From NCBI RefSeq assembly GCF_954871325.1, contig NC_088775.1, positions 13,679,561-13,743,560 on the forward strand: a stretch of DNA of 64,000 nt, written 5' to 3'. This stretch comes from Gordionus sp. m RMFG-2023. Taxonomy: Eukaryota; Nematomorpha; Gordioida; Chordodea; Parachordodidae. The notes under the pieces were generated by a model. It was not told the origin of the DNA and did no database searches. It was given only the letters and a program-made list of their open reading frames with translations. Shown here piece after piece: positions 11,969 to 23,512 of this stretch. Position 1 is the stretch's first letter. Every line of letters starts with the position of its first letter. A program made the position numbers and the translations under genes.

Positions 11969-13800
11969 ATGGAATTGCAGGAAATTATTCACAGCTATAA
12001 TCTCTTTGCTTCTCAATTTATGAGAGTAGCTTCTATGATCACAAATGACTCTCCTAACATTGATTTAAAACGTTATCGCAATAAACCTACCTCATCTGAA
12101 ATAGCTGTATTATTACCTAGTAATGGCAGTGATAGCCCATAGAGATATTATCCTAAATACTATAGATCGTCTCTTAAGACATATTAACGAGCTCTATTCT
12201 TCATGTGATTGTGATCCCTTGCAAAATGTTCTTCTTTTTCCCAGAGGCGATATTGGATACCACTCATCTATTCATTATAGAAACTCATATAATAATTTAC
12301 CAGCAGAGAGTACTATGCCTATTGCTCTATGGTCAGACAGGATGATGAGAATATTATTTAAAGATCCAAACTACTTTTGCATCAATTTATCGTGGACAGT
12401 TATGCCAAACAGGATTCATTTAAATTTTATACGTGAGGTGGAAACTAATGCTGACAGTTTTGGTAGAAGAATAAATTTCCACCGGTGGTCCAAGGCATAT
12501 GCATCAGCTTTATCAGGACGCAATGGCTATTGTATGCTGCTTTGGTAAACCTTCATTATTCATTCCTAAATGGGATGAATACGTAAATTAATTCCTTATC
12601 AGACTCCGAACGACAGCCTAGATTTAGTTTGTCGCGTTTTTCTTCAAAAATTAAATGTTTTAAATAGGATTTGCTCTATTATCATGTTCTTGGAAAAGTA
12701 ATCGCCTATATAGATGTCATAGAATTTCATAAAAGGGGCTTACCTCATTGTCATATGTGCTTTATACTTGATAAATCTTATAAACTACCAACGGCTGATA
12801 CTTATGATGAGGTAGTTTGTGCTGAAATTCCTAACAATATTACCCCATGCTGTTTCAAATTATCAGTAATTGTAACACACATTGGCCATGTTTTATAACA
12901 TTTCCTAATATTCCCTGTATGATTGGAAAATGCTAAAAATTATTCATGGATATTTCTTCTATTGATAAGTATGGTTATCCTTTATATCGGTGGCGAAATG
13001 AGGGCGTTACCTTCCAAAATTAAGCAAATTTATATTTAACAACTGTTGGATTGTACCTTATAATAAGCATTTAAAATAATATAAAGCACTTATAAAACAT
13101 AGAAATTTGTTCTTCGGTCCAGTCCGTAAATTACCTATATCAATATTTTTATAAAGGCCATGACAGAACTACTGCCTCTCTTTCCATTAATAATGTCGAT
13201 GTAACTCAATTCATTGATGCTCGATATATATCCGCCATGAAATCGTTATGGCATACCCTGGATTATGAAATGCAGAATCATTTTCCGGCAGCTAACGATT
13301 AGACCTTCATCCACCCAATTAACAATTGATTTTTTTCGAACCAAATGTTAATTTAGACAATATCTTAGCTAAAATTCCTAGTACAAAATTAACGGAATGG
13401 ATTAAAATTAATGCTTTTGACACAAGTGTCAAACAATATATTTATACCAATTTTGCACAATATTATGTGTCGAAACCTCTCTCTAAACAGTAAAACGTCA
13501 AAGTGGTGGTGATTAGGTTACTGGTCGTATACACACAGTTTCTACTAATGAGGGTGAGGTTTTTTATTTGACTCTTACTTAATTATATAGCTGCCCAACA
13601 TGCTTTGGTTATCTACGCTCCTTTAATGGAATTGACAGTAATACTTTTATAGATGCATGTATTCGACGTGGTATGTTTGATGATGTCAAATGGAACCATT
13701 GTTTGGAGTAAGGTCTCCCCTTTAAGATGCCATATCAATTGCGCCAGTTATTTTTTGTTATTTTATTACATTGTGAGCCTAGAGATTCAGTTGTTCTATA
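11969..13800 (+). pseudogene. Helitron Rep (HUH endonuclease) region, degraded
   Basis: Conserved Helitron blocks appear in order. They are MELQEIIHSYN with PTSSEIAVLLP; then DIILNTIDRL and DPLQNVLLFPRGDIGYHSS (12123-12548); then EFHKRGLPHCHMCFIL (12671-12898); then DARYISAMKSLWHTL near 13215-13280; then a match to the linker before the helicase. PHCHM contains the HUH pair used for rolling-circle nicking. The frame is interrupted many times, so this is a pseudogene. The downstream helicase part lies beyond the inserted LTR element at 21.1 kb. Confidence 0.75.
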
Positions 13801-13806
13801 GGGTAC

Positions 13807-14245
13807 TTTAACAAATGTCTCATTTTAATAAATGGCTTATTATTATCACTGAACCCTATTGTTACTACTGAAACAAATTTTTATATTATTTTTACTTTCT
13901 TTTTCCTTTCTTTTATTTTATTGATTTCAGCCAAGAATAATTTTTAAAAAAATTTGTAAAAGAAAAAAAAACATATATTTTACAATAAAAATTATATTTT
14001 TATATTAAAATTACGCGATATCATTTTCCATAAAAAATAATAAATTAAGATAAATATTCCGATAAACAAAATAACAAACTATTTTTCCTTTATAATATAT
14101 TAAATGAAAATAAATATTTCGATAAATAAAATAACTAACTTTTTCCTTTTATAATAAATTAACAGAGAAGAAAAAATATAAAGAGAAAGCAATTAACGTA
14201 TAAACCAACCGATTTATTTCCAATTAATCCCCCATTTCTCCGACA
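13807..14245 (-). repeat. gypsy 3' LTR
   Basis: Direct repeat of 20621-21061. It starts TTTAACAAATG and ends CTCCGACA on the plus strand, next to the GGTAC duplication. A G-rich tract (minus strand) abuts it internally, as a polypurine tract would. Confidence 0.85.
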
Positions 14246-14282
14246 CGCCCCCACTGCTCAAATCCCAAACGGAATGACGCTG

Positions 14283-14990
14283 TTAGTTTCCCCTCGGATC
14301 TTCCTCGTCCGGACACCGCTCTCCAGCATCTTCTTCCGGCTCTCCTCCCTCCTCCTCCAACCACCTTCCCACCTCCGTTTCACTGATCATAATATCCAGC
14401 CACTCCTCTAATTCGCCCGTAAATTCACCTCCTACTCTCAACGCCACTTCCAACTCCCGCAACGCCTCCATGTCCCTAACTTGTTGCTGATTCCCGCTAA
14501 TTATTGCCTCCTCGCTCGGATCTCTGTCGCCTTCATCCTCAGGTAACGGTGGTCCCTCCGGCGACGCTCGTATTTCACTTAACCAAGGTATCCCCGGGGA
14601 CGAAGGCACTTCTGGTACCGTTGGTATCTCACGCAATGTGGGCATCTCCGGCGACGATGACCTCCCTGGTAACGTTGGCGCTCTATCTATCTCCCCCCTC
14701 CTGCTACCCACTATCTCCGCTACTAGCCGCTCCGGCCAATCCGTTCCCCCTATCCTACGAATTACCCCCACCTGTGCGCCTTCCCGGTCTGGTACCTCCC
14801 GATTTCGCGGACATTGATATCGTAGATGCCCCACCTCCATACACCGATAGCACCGCCTTCCCTCCATCCTCGACCGTCCGGGAATTCTTCTGGCGATTTC
14901 CGATCTTCCCCGGGGCCTCCGGTGCAGCATGATCACCTCTATTTCCAATTCTCCCATACACCAAACGCGGTTCCATTCCATTTGTGGCAC
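14283..14990 (-). other. Extra zinc-knuckle region between integrase and 3' LTR of the gypsy element
   Basis: This region reads as a 235-residue proline- and glutamate-rich product with a CCHC knuckle (CYRCMEVGHLRYQC) near its N-terminal third. It has repeated P-x-(L/I/V)-P segments in the middle and a strongly acidic end. It lies downstream of integrase, where many gypsy elements carry nothing or an envelope-like gene. No membrane segment is seen, so it is not envelope-like. It could be a displaced Gag tail, a separate nucleic-acid-binding accessory product, or part of a rearrangement. It belongs to a fossil element. Confidence 0.5.
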
Positions 14991-15668
14991 CTTCTAATGC
15001 ATAATATACCACATTGCCATTAGACCTCTTTCAAATATTCTACCTTATCTTATCTTCGAATATTCTTATTCCCCAACCTACGTAAGAAACCTTTTCCGTC
15101 TTCTCAATAATTATAATATACCATACTGAAATTAAACCCCTTTCAAATATTTTACCTTATTTTATCCTTGAATATTATTATTCACTAATTTACGTAAGAA
15201 CTTCCGTCTTTCCAAGAATTTTATTTTTTCATAACTAAATTTTTTATTAACTTGGGTCGTAAAAAAAAAATTTCCCCTTTCACGATGAATGTTCCAAATC
15301 GGGTGGGTCGCACACTCCGCTTATTAATTATCTTTACCTCAATTTTGGCATCTTCCCTCTCTCTTGCCAATGACTGTCAACTTAAATGCAATATCACCCC
15401 AACTTTTCTTTCAATATTATTATCATAAACTTAAACATTTTCCTCTCTTTTTTTTTTATTTTTATTTTTGTTTTCGCACATTTATCTATTTTTTATCAAA
15501 CTAATAAAAATTTTCCTTTTTTTTCTTTACATTTCAATTAACACTAACCATATTCCTTTCCCTTAAATTAAATTATTCCGTATACAGATCGGGGTCCCCC
15601 TTTTTATTGACTCACGAATAACACGATACTTTCTTTATATATTACTATACATTTCTCCGTGTTTTCAC

Positions 15669-16498
15669 CTATGTTCTCCCATTGCCTACTTCTCCCGTTC
15701 TCGATCTAAGCTTCCCGGGCTCGGGTCCCTTTCTCATCTGGTCTTGATGCCGGACTCCCTCTCTCCCATCTTCGAACCGAACTCTACTCAATTTCCGACC
15801 TATATTTTCAACTACCACTCCCAACTCCCATTTTCTGCTTCCTCCAAAAATCCTGGCCCAAACCGTTTGTCCCTCCACAAATTCTGACAACTCATTCCCA
15901 TTGATTTTCCCCTCGACATCGGGTTTCCGCCTCAAAAGGTCCAGTAAAATCCGAGTTCTTCTTCCTAAGAATTTCTCCGACGGCGACTGTTCCTCCCCTT
16001 TCCGACTATTGTTGTAATAGGCTACCGCTATCCAAATCTCCCCTCCTCCATATTTCGATTTCCGCAACCAACTCTTTACCACCGCCACCATCCGTTCGGA
16101 GCTAAAATATGCTTTACTGCGGTTTCCGCGCAAAATTTTTCGAACTGCCTACTCACAAAAGCTGGCCCCCCATCCGATACAATCGTTCGCGCTACCCCAA
16201 ACCGGGCCCACAAATTCTTCAATGTCTTTACTACTATTTGGGTTGTTAACCCTCTTACGGCCTCATATTCCACCCATTTCGAATAAGCGTCCACCACGAG
16301 TACATAAATCTGACCTTCGAAGTCGAAGAAGTCGATGTGGATCCGTTCCCATGGCTGTGTAGCTTTTGGCCATACACTTTTCTTGTCTCTACGAGGCATC
16401 GGGGCCCACAAATTACACATCTCACAGCCTTTGGTTATATCCTCGATTTCTTTATTCATTCCAGGCCACCATACATACTCCCGGCCCCACTGTTTCAT
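15669..16498 (-). other. Integrase region of the gypsy element
   Basis: The region contains the HHCC-type finger remnant (GCEMCNLWAP), the core start HIDFFDFEGQIYVLVVDAYSKW with its catalytic Asp context, and VSDGGPAFVS. Toward the 3' end lies a C-terminal segment ending DGREGVRHQDQMRK. The order and spacing are typical of Ty3/gypsy integrases. Fossil; details of damage are not listed. Confidence 0.85.
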
Positions 16499-16510
16499 TT
16501 TTTCAACGCC

Positions 16511-17946
16511 TTAGTGTCCAGCATGAATCATCTTCAATACCGCATCCCTCAATTTGAATGGTACTATACCCCGATTTCCCCGGACCACGCATTCATCTAC
16601 TATCGCTAATTCCTTTTCTATGTATTTATAGGGTCTATCTCCGTCTCGCCAAGATTTGCGCCCCTTTATGCATGCCTTGATTCTGGTCAATTCACGGTCT
16701 TTCAAGGTGGCCCCTTTCAACTCCTCCCACGTTACCGGCCCTCCTTTGGCTATTTTGACCATTGTTCTTAATCCTTGCTCCTTCGATTCCTCTCTCTCTT
16801 TCGACTCTTCTTCATCTCCTTCTTCGCCTGCCCCACATCTCGACAGAATATCGGGTAAGTAATTTTCTCTCCCCCGCCGATACTTCAATTGTATGTCAAA
16901 GCTTCCTACCAGCAAAAGCCATCGTTGGAGTCTTGGCGACAACATGAGCTCCTTGTTGTCCTTCCTAAACAGATGCACCAAGGGTTTGTGGTCGGTATAA
17001 ATGACAAATCTACGTCCAATCAGATAATCCCTACATTTGATCAATCCGAAAATTACCGCCAACGCCTCTTTCTCGATCACTGAATACCTCGTTTCCGCAG
17101 CCCTAAATATCCTCGAGAAGAATAAAACCGGTCTTTCTATTTCATCCATTCAATGCAATAACGCCCCACCTACCCCCTTGATCGACGCGTCTACAGCCAG
17201 TCTCACTCCAGGTCATTGTTGAAGTACATGAGAATGGGTTCCCTTCCAATTCTAGATTTCAATTCCTCAAATGCACTATCTTGCTCCTCTTTCCAGTCAA
17301 ATTTTTCTCCCTTTTTTAACAAAGTATACAATGGCGCAGCGATTTGAGCGAATCCCTCGACAAACCGGTGATAGTAATTTACCATTCCCAAAAAAGCCTG
17401 AACTTCTAATTTTATATTGGGCCTCAACAAACTCGCAATTCCGGTCATATTTTTGTCCAATGGTCACACCTCCCTTCCCGTAATTTTATGCCCCAAATAT
17501 ACGACCTCCTTCACCCCTAACACACTTTTTTCGGCACTTGCTCGCAAACCTTTTTCTTGAATCCTCCTGAACACCTCTTCCAATCTCTGTTCGTGTTGCT
17601 CAGGAGTTCTACCCATCACCAGTACATCATCCATGTAATAGAATACCCCTTCCATTCCTTGAAAAACGGCCGCCATAGTGCGCTGAAAGATAGGAGCTGA
17701 TACACTCAATCCAAACGGCAATCTACAAAATGCAAATAACCCTTTTGGGGTCGTAATAGTCAATAATTTCCTTACCTCAGGCCTCACCCGTAACTGTAAG
17801 TATGCATTGGAAAAATCCACTTTCGAAAAATATATACTCCCCTTTAAATTGGCCAATATTTCTTCAATTCTGGGTAACGGATACTTGACCTCTACTACCC
17901 AGGGATTTAGCGTCACGGAAGTCTGCACATAATCGGAGTCGGCCAT
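16511..17946 (-). other. Reverse transcriptase and RNase H region of the gypsy element
   Basis: Reverse transcriptase motifs are present: YPLPRIEEILANL, FSKVDFSNAYLQ, LPFGLSVSAPIFQR, and YMDDVLV with the catalytic pair, followed by VYLGH. Next come the GMVNYYHRF connection region and an RNase H domain with YSVIEKEALAVIFG and IYTDHKPL. This is the standard gypsy order. Fossil; the coding part is interrupted. Confidence 0.88.
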
Positions 17947-18477
17947 TAGCCTTCTTCACCGGCACCAACGGAGTCGCCCATTAGCTATATTCCACCGCAC
18001 ATACGATGCCCTTTTGTACCCATTGCTCCAATTCCACTTCAACTTCCTTTCTCCACTCAAACGGTACCCGCCGCAACGCGCAAAATTTTGGTACACATCC
18101 CTCCTTTAACTTGATATCCACTTCATAATCCCTTAGACAGCCCAACTCTTCATCAAAAATTTCTTGATACATCTCCACCAATCTCCGTACTCCGTCTTGC
18201 ACCCGGATCAATTCATCTTCTAATTCCTCACTGCTAAACTTTCGTTCATTCTTCTGATTCTCCCTTTCCATCACCTCCTGCGACTCGATTTCCTCGTCTC
18301 TTGTTTTCCCATATATTATTACTCGATCGACAGTATCCTGAATACCGGTCCATTCCCATTTTTTCTCTTCTTCCCTCTCACGACCATTATAAATCGACCT
18401 TCCTAATTTTTCCCTATAGCCCCTCTCGGCTTCCCTATGACTCTCCTCCTCCATTTTTTTTCTATGATTACCCGCAC

Positions 18478-18770
18478 CTATTTCCCCCCTAAAATGACAA
18501 TTATTTTCCCCTATTTCCCCCTTATAATTATCATTATTCTCCCCTATATCCCCCCTTAGAATTATAATTACTCACCCCTATGTCCCCCTTGGAATTATAA
18601 TTATTCGCCCCTATTTCCCCCTTAGAATTATACTTATTCGCCCCTATTTCCTCCTTAAAATTATAATTATTCTCCCCTATTTCCCCATGGGAATTATAAT
18701 TATTTACCCCTATTTCCCCCTTAGAATTATAATTATTAGCCCCTATTCCTCTCATATAATTATTTCTTCC
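18478..18770 (-). repeat. About 36-bp coding minisatellite in the gypsy element
   Basis: About seven tandem units of roughly 36 bp each encode NNYNSKGEIG-like segments of 12 residues, just downstream of the protease region. Units differ at single residues. Such in-frame minisatellites typically vary in copy number between element copies. Confidence 0.75.
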
Positions 18771-19418
18771 TCCTCTTCCCCTCCCATTTTCCCCAAAATA
18801 CCTACTCACATTATCTCTCCTTACCTCCTCCTCTCGGACTCCAGCAGCTCTGCTTCGAATGTCTCTTCTCATCTCCCCTCTTTGCTCCTCAACTCCAACT
18901 CTTTCCCGATTAAAAATACTCTCTATTCCCGGCAATATTCCCAAATTTTTATCGACCTCCCTCTCATAATATATATCCTCACTAGTCATGGGCACAAATA
19001 TTCCCCACCATGAAAATAATCCCCAAAAACTATACCATCGACCAATTCGCGTGATCCAGTCCCATCCCAGCACCGCTTCTACCCTCCTATTAATGATCCA
19101 TAAATCTAATATCTCCATCTCCCCTTCCCTCATCACCTCTATTTCAACTCTTCCCATTACTGCCACTTGTGACCCATCGAACTGCCGTATTCTCAAACCC
19201 TCATTTGTTATCATTTCATCTGGCCAAATACTCCTATACCTAGCGTAACTCATCACTGAAATAGCTGCCCCCGTATCAAAAAGCATAGGTACCATACTCC
19301 CATTGAAATCTATCATGACCCTTGGACACGGATCATGTATTATCTCCTCTTGCATCATATTTACCTCCCCTAATACATTTATTTTCCTCCGCGAACACAC
19401 CTTCCCTGCCCCTAACAC
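18534..19418 (-). other. Protease region of the gypsy element
   Basis: The segment MIDFNGSMVPMLFDTGAAIS is the retropepsin active-site region. It is followed by IWPDEMITNEGLRIRQFDGS and VEAVLGWDWI, the equivalents of the flap and the ILG segment. The 12-residue tandem repeat lies at its C-terminal end. Fossil. Confidence 0.8.
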
Positions 19419-19463
19419 TCGACCCGCCTTGACCTGAATCGCTATTTCTTTACTATCATATAG

Positions 19464-20200
19464 TCAGCAATTACCACAATCTCTCGCTACATGTCCCTGT
19501 TCTTGACATTTAAAACATTCCGCTGTGTGCTCTCCAACGCCTTGTAGCTTAGATACCCCCAACCCCTCCACTCTGGCTCTTTCAATAGTTCGCACAGTTG
19601 AAGTACTTTGTCCCGTTCCCCTTTGTGGAAATCCCCCTCGGGTATTATAACTTCCCGTATTACATTCTTCCTTATTATGACCAAATCTTCCACAGCTGGC
19701 ACATCGCAATTTCTCTTGCTTACCCGGTCAATAAGGGGCTATATGACCAAATTCGCATTCGAACATTTCGCTTCCCGACAATCCCGGACCATATGTCCTT
19801 GTCTTCCGCAATTATAACAATTCATTCTCCCCCTAACTCTGGAATCAAAATTGGGTCTCATTTCTCCTCTTCTCCCCTGAGAACTTTCCCTAGGTCTGCT
19901 ATATGTTCCTAATCTCTGATCAGAATATGAATCCCTCCTCTCAGGCCTACAGGTCAATTTATCTACATCGCTATCTGTCCACCCATTAATTAACTCTTGT
20001 ACCGGCAACCACGTTACCTTTCCCATTTCCTCACCATTATATCCCTCTATTGTCAAAGGTTGTCCTTTTATCCTTACGCTGCGACTTCTCCTAACTCTCC
20101 TTCCCCAAACTAAACTACAAACCCATATCACTAATATAACTAATGCACCTACAATATTATATTGAATCTCCCAACATTTCATAAATTTAAAAGTTTTCAT
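19464..20200 (-). other. Gag-like region with three zinc knuckles and an N-terminal hydrophobic segment
   Basis: Three CCHC motifs are visible: CYNCGRQGHMVRDC, CASCGRFGHNKEEC and CFKCQEQGHVARDC. Upstream of them, residues 14-33 of the first open stretch form a hydrophobic segment (IVGALVILVIWVCSLVW) that would suit a membrane anchor. No capsid domain is recognisable. Fossil; broken. Confidence 0.7.
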
Positions 20201-20344
20201 CTTATCTTATAAAAAAACTAAGACCTTTAATATAAAAATTTTCACTATTTGCAAAGTTAAAAGATAGAATATTATTAATACGGTATATAATCCAAAGATG
20301 CACATATACATCCAATCTTCTCCTATTTATTTCTTCTAACGCTC

Positions 20345-20595
20345 CCGGGATTTTTTTTTTACAAGTCAACCCTGGTTTTCCTTCTTTTAAAATCTTTTAC
20401 CCCGTACTGGTTTTCCCTTTTTTTTTTACCCTTTACCCCGCACTGGTTTTCTCTTTTTTTTTCTAACCCTTTACCCCGCACTGGTATTTCCCTTTTTTTT
20501 TTCTTACCCTTTTACCCCGCACTGGTTTTCCCTTTTTTTTTCTAACCCTTTACCTCGCACTGGTATTCCTTTTTTTTCTTTTTTAAAACCCTTTT
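20345..20595. repeat. Pyrimidine-rich tandem repeat in the gypsy 5' leader
   Basis: Five or so units of about 45-55 bp, each built around ACCCCGCACTGG followed by a T-rich tract and ACCCTTT. It lies between the primer-site side of the LTR and the Gag-like region, so it is part of the element's untranslated leader. Confidence 0.8.
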
Positions 20596-20620
20596 TTCCA
20601 AACAAAGTCGGGGTCACCAC

Positions 20621-21061
20621 TTTAACAAATGTCTCACTTTAATAAATGGCCTATTATTATCACTGAACCCTATTGTTACTACTGAAACAAATTTTTATAT
20701 TATTTTTACTTTCTTTTTCCTTTCTTTTATTTTATTGATTTCAGCCAAGAATAATTTCCAAAAAAATTTGAAAAAGAAAAAAAAACATATATTTTACAAT
20801 AAAAATTATATTTTTATATTAAAATTACGCGATATCATTTTCCATAATAAATAATAAATTAAAATAAATATTCCGATAAACAAAATAACAAACTATTTTT
20901 CCTTTATAATAAATTAAATGAAAATAAATATTTCGATAAATAAAATAACAAACTTTTTCCTTTTATAATAAATTAACAGAGAAGAAAAAATATAAAGAGA
21001 AAGCAATTAACGTATAAACCAACCGATTTATTTCCAATATTAATCCCCCATTTCTCCGACA
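20621..21061 (-). repeat. gypsy 5' LTR
   Basis: Direct repeat of 13807-14245, about 97% alike by eye. On the minus strand it begins TGTCGGAGAAATGGGGG. GGTAC at 21062-21066 is the target duplication. Confidence 0.85.
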
Positions 21062-21189
21062 GGTACTTTTAAATATTTTATTTGTAAAGATTTTGCCAAA
21101 ATAAAGATCACCACAGCCGGATAGGCATATCAGCAAAAATCTCGTGATGTGCCACATTAATCAAATTTTGTTCAAAATGGTAAATCTCT

Positions 21190-21860
21190 TAAGGATTTTT
21201 TGGGCATGCCTATCCTTAAAATTATATCATTACCATCCACTCTATCCCATAATTTTCTTTTTATAGATGGTCCTGGGGGTACTGGAGAATCATTTCTTTT
21301 AAATACAATATTATAGGACTTAAGTGCTCAGGCCAAAATTGCAAAAGCTGTTGCATCTTCCAGCATTGCTTCAACCTTTCTTCATATAACCCGCACCGCA
21401 CATTCACGTTTCAACATCCCTCTAAATATTTATGAAAGTTCCTCATGTAATATCTCTTACCAAAGCTAAATTGTTAAGACAATCAGTAATTATAATGTGG
21501 GAGGAAATTTCGATGACACACAAACACATATTCGAGGCTGGGATAGGTCTTTTCAGGATATAATGAAATTAATTAAGCCGTTTGGTGGTAAAGTTTTTAT
21601 TTTTTGTGGAGATTTTAGACACATTTTACCTGTTATTAATCGTGGTGGAAGATACGACATTGTTAACTCAACCTTAAAACTGTCTTATTTATGGTTGCAT
21701 ATATTGCTATTAAGGTTGGGTATTAATATGAGACTGCTACAATTTCACAACGCAAATTAATCTATTATGAATAATAATTAATCAAATTTTCTTTTAAGAG
21801 TTGGTGAAGGCTATGAGACATTTAATGGCTCCTGAGATAAAATAAAATTTCCTAAAGATT
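21190..21860 (+). pseudogene. Helitron Pif1-type helicase region, degraded
   Basis: Translation in pieces gives LIDGPGGTGESFLLNT, a Walker A motif in which the usual Lys is Glu, then HSRFNIPL, and FIFCGDFRHILPVI in the 21497-21760 open stretch. These are the hallmark blocks of the Helitron helicase. Stops interrupt the frame. It is the continuation of the Rep region that ends at about 13800, before the gypsy insertion. Confidence 0.75.
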
Positions 21861-21999
21861 GTTTTATAGCTTCAAATGATATCGAGGATCTTATCGCTTT
21901 TGTTTACGATATAGAGAAAGACGATACTTCTTTTAGCCATCATTTGCTCAAAATGCCGATTATTCCCGGGTTATACGATTACGAAAGAACAATACATAG

Positions 22000-22700
22000 T
22001 ATGATATTTTTTATAATTTAAATAAATTTTTATATCTATTTTAATATCTATTTTAAGAATCCTACTAATTTTTAAAGTTATCTATTTTTTCGGGCCGAAC
22101 AATATGCCTTTTTTAACTCTGATGAATATTTTGTACAACTCGTAGAAAAATATATATAGTACAATAGTACATTATTTTATTATTTAAATAAATTTTTATA
22201 TATCTATTCTTAAAGAACCTACTTTTTTTAAAGCTTGCCATTTGTCGGGTCGGACAATGCTCTATTATCCCTGCTGATTATGTTGTATAACTCACAAAAT
22301 AATATCCATAGTACATTATTTTTGTTATTTAAATAATATTATATAGAATTTTATATCTATTCTAAAAAGCCGAGACGATATATAGTACAATATTTTTTTA
22401 TGAAATTAAAATTATATACCTATTCTTAAGGATCCTACCTTTTTTAACAATAAACAATACACCTTTTTATTCCTGCTAATTATTTTGTATAACTCAATAA
22501 AAAGACTATACGGCGTTTTCTATTTTTATTATTTAAATAGAATTTTACAAATATTCCAAAAATAAAATATATAGTACGATATTTTTATTATTTAAATATT
22601 ATTATATATCTATTCACAAGGATCCTATTTTTTTATATTTTGACATTTGGTCTGTGTGAATAATATTTTATTTTAATCCTATTTTATAAAAATAACTTCA
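22000..22700. repeat. Diverged about 150-190-bp tandem blocks of the Helitron
   Basis: Four to six diverged units share TTATTTAAATA, TATCTATTCTTAAGGATCCTAC, a TTTTTAAAGCTTGCC-like segment and GTATAACTCA. The same array, in the same orientation, occupies about 50465-51080 in the Helitron at 49677. There it lies upstream of the Rep remnants instead of downstream of the helicase. Confidence 0.7.
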
Positions 22701-22779
22701 GAATTGGTTCCCCGAACAATATTCGTCTTTATTTGCAATATACTTACAACTTTGAATGATATTAGTAAATATTTCTATA

Positions 22780-23512
22780 ATTTTTATTGATCATTGCTCC
22801 TGTTCAATAAATAAGCTATTGATAAAATACTCATTTATATTATGGCAATACATTAATTTTTTTTTAATTTACCTTCTCTATCCCAAAACCTATCTTGTAT
22901 TTTAATTTTTTATAAAACTTTGATATCTCATGCTTTGTGATTCATTGCAATTTGTTACTCAACAATATTTGTGATTCATGGCTATCTCTGATTCCTTGTC
23001 ATTTGTGATTCCCATACTATACTCTCCCTGGCCTATGGCGACACCCTCCTATTAATTTATTTAATATTATTATATATATTATATCTATTTAAATTTAAAA
23101 AAAAAAAATTTAAAAAAAACAAACATAATTGAGTTCCTAAAAAGGTACAATAGTTAAATTTAAAATGAAAATATAAAATTGCTAAAGCTTTTGTATTTTT
23201 TTATTCTCTACTTGAGTAAGCAGATTGCTATTATTAGTGGGGAAGGATGAGACACGTGTATAATATTAAATAAGGGATTTGCCAATGGCTCAGGGGATAG
23301 TGGTCAGACCGCAGGGCCTTAAGCAGTCGTCTGTAGAGAAGTAGAGGGTTCTAAAATATTTGCCATACAAACTTTTTTTTAAAAGAATGCTTAATAATTT
23401 GTTTATTGTTATGATGTTGGTGACGTGCTTGACTTTTAACGTAATTGTGGTCATGTCTTCACTTGTTACTAGAAGATTGCAGTTCATGCAATGTTGAGGT
23501 TGGTTTAGGTCG
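22780..23512. other. Spacer between Helitron remains and hAT copy A
   Basis: AT-rich with a poly-A tract near 23095-23125. A more balanced stretch at about 23230-23520 contains only a chance open frame. No gene or terminus is recognised. Confidence 0.4.

Larger units (their letters stand above)
13807..21061 (-). mobile_element. Ty3/gypsy LTR retrotransposon
   Basis: The two LTRs (13807-14245 and 20621-21061) differ at roughly a dozen positions, so the insertion is fairly recent. The element is flanked by the 5-bp TSD GGTAC (13802-13806, 21062-21066). On the minus strand a primer-site candidate TGGTGACCCCGAC follows the 5' LTR. In element order the parts are: a Gag-like region with zinc knuckles (about 20.2-19.46 kb); a protease region with DTGAA (19.4-18.5 kb); reverse transcriptase with YMDD (17.95-17.2 kb); RNase H (17.15-16.5 kb); integrase (16.5-15.67 kb); and an extra open region with one more zinc knuckle (14.99-14.28 kb). 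It is broken, with about half a dozen interruptions in the coding part. Its pol region is clearly more GC-rich than the host DNA. Confidence 0.9.
11300..22780 (+). mobile_element. Decayed autonomous Helitron, split by a gypsy insertion
   Basis: The left half (about 11.3-13.8 kb) translates in pieces into the Rep/helicase-like protein of Helitrons. The right half (21.07-22.0 kb) gives the Pif1-type helicase of the same protein, followed by diverged tandem blocks to about 22.7 kb. The halves are separated by a 7.25 kb LTR element bounded by GGTAC duplications. Short stretches of the left half (for example near 11715, 12450 and 12600) recur in the Helitrons at 37465 and 49677, which look like deletion derivatives of the same lineage. 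Neither Helitron terminus could be placed, so the limits are approximate. Confidence 0.7.

Noticed and set aside
14504-14932. 142-residue plus-strand open frame in the gypsy element
   Set aside because: It is the antisense shadow of the zinc-knuckle region on the minus strand.
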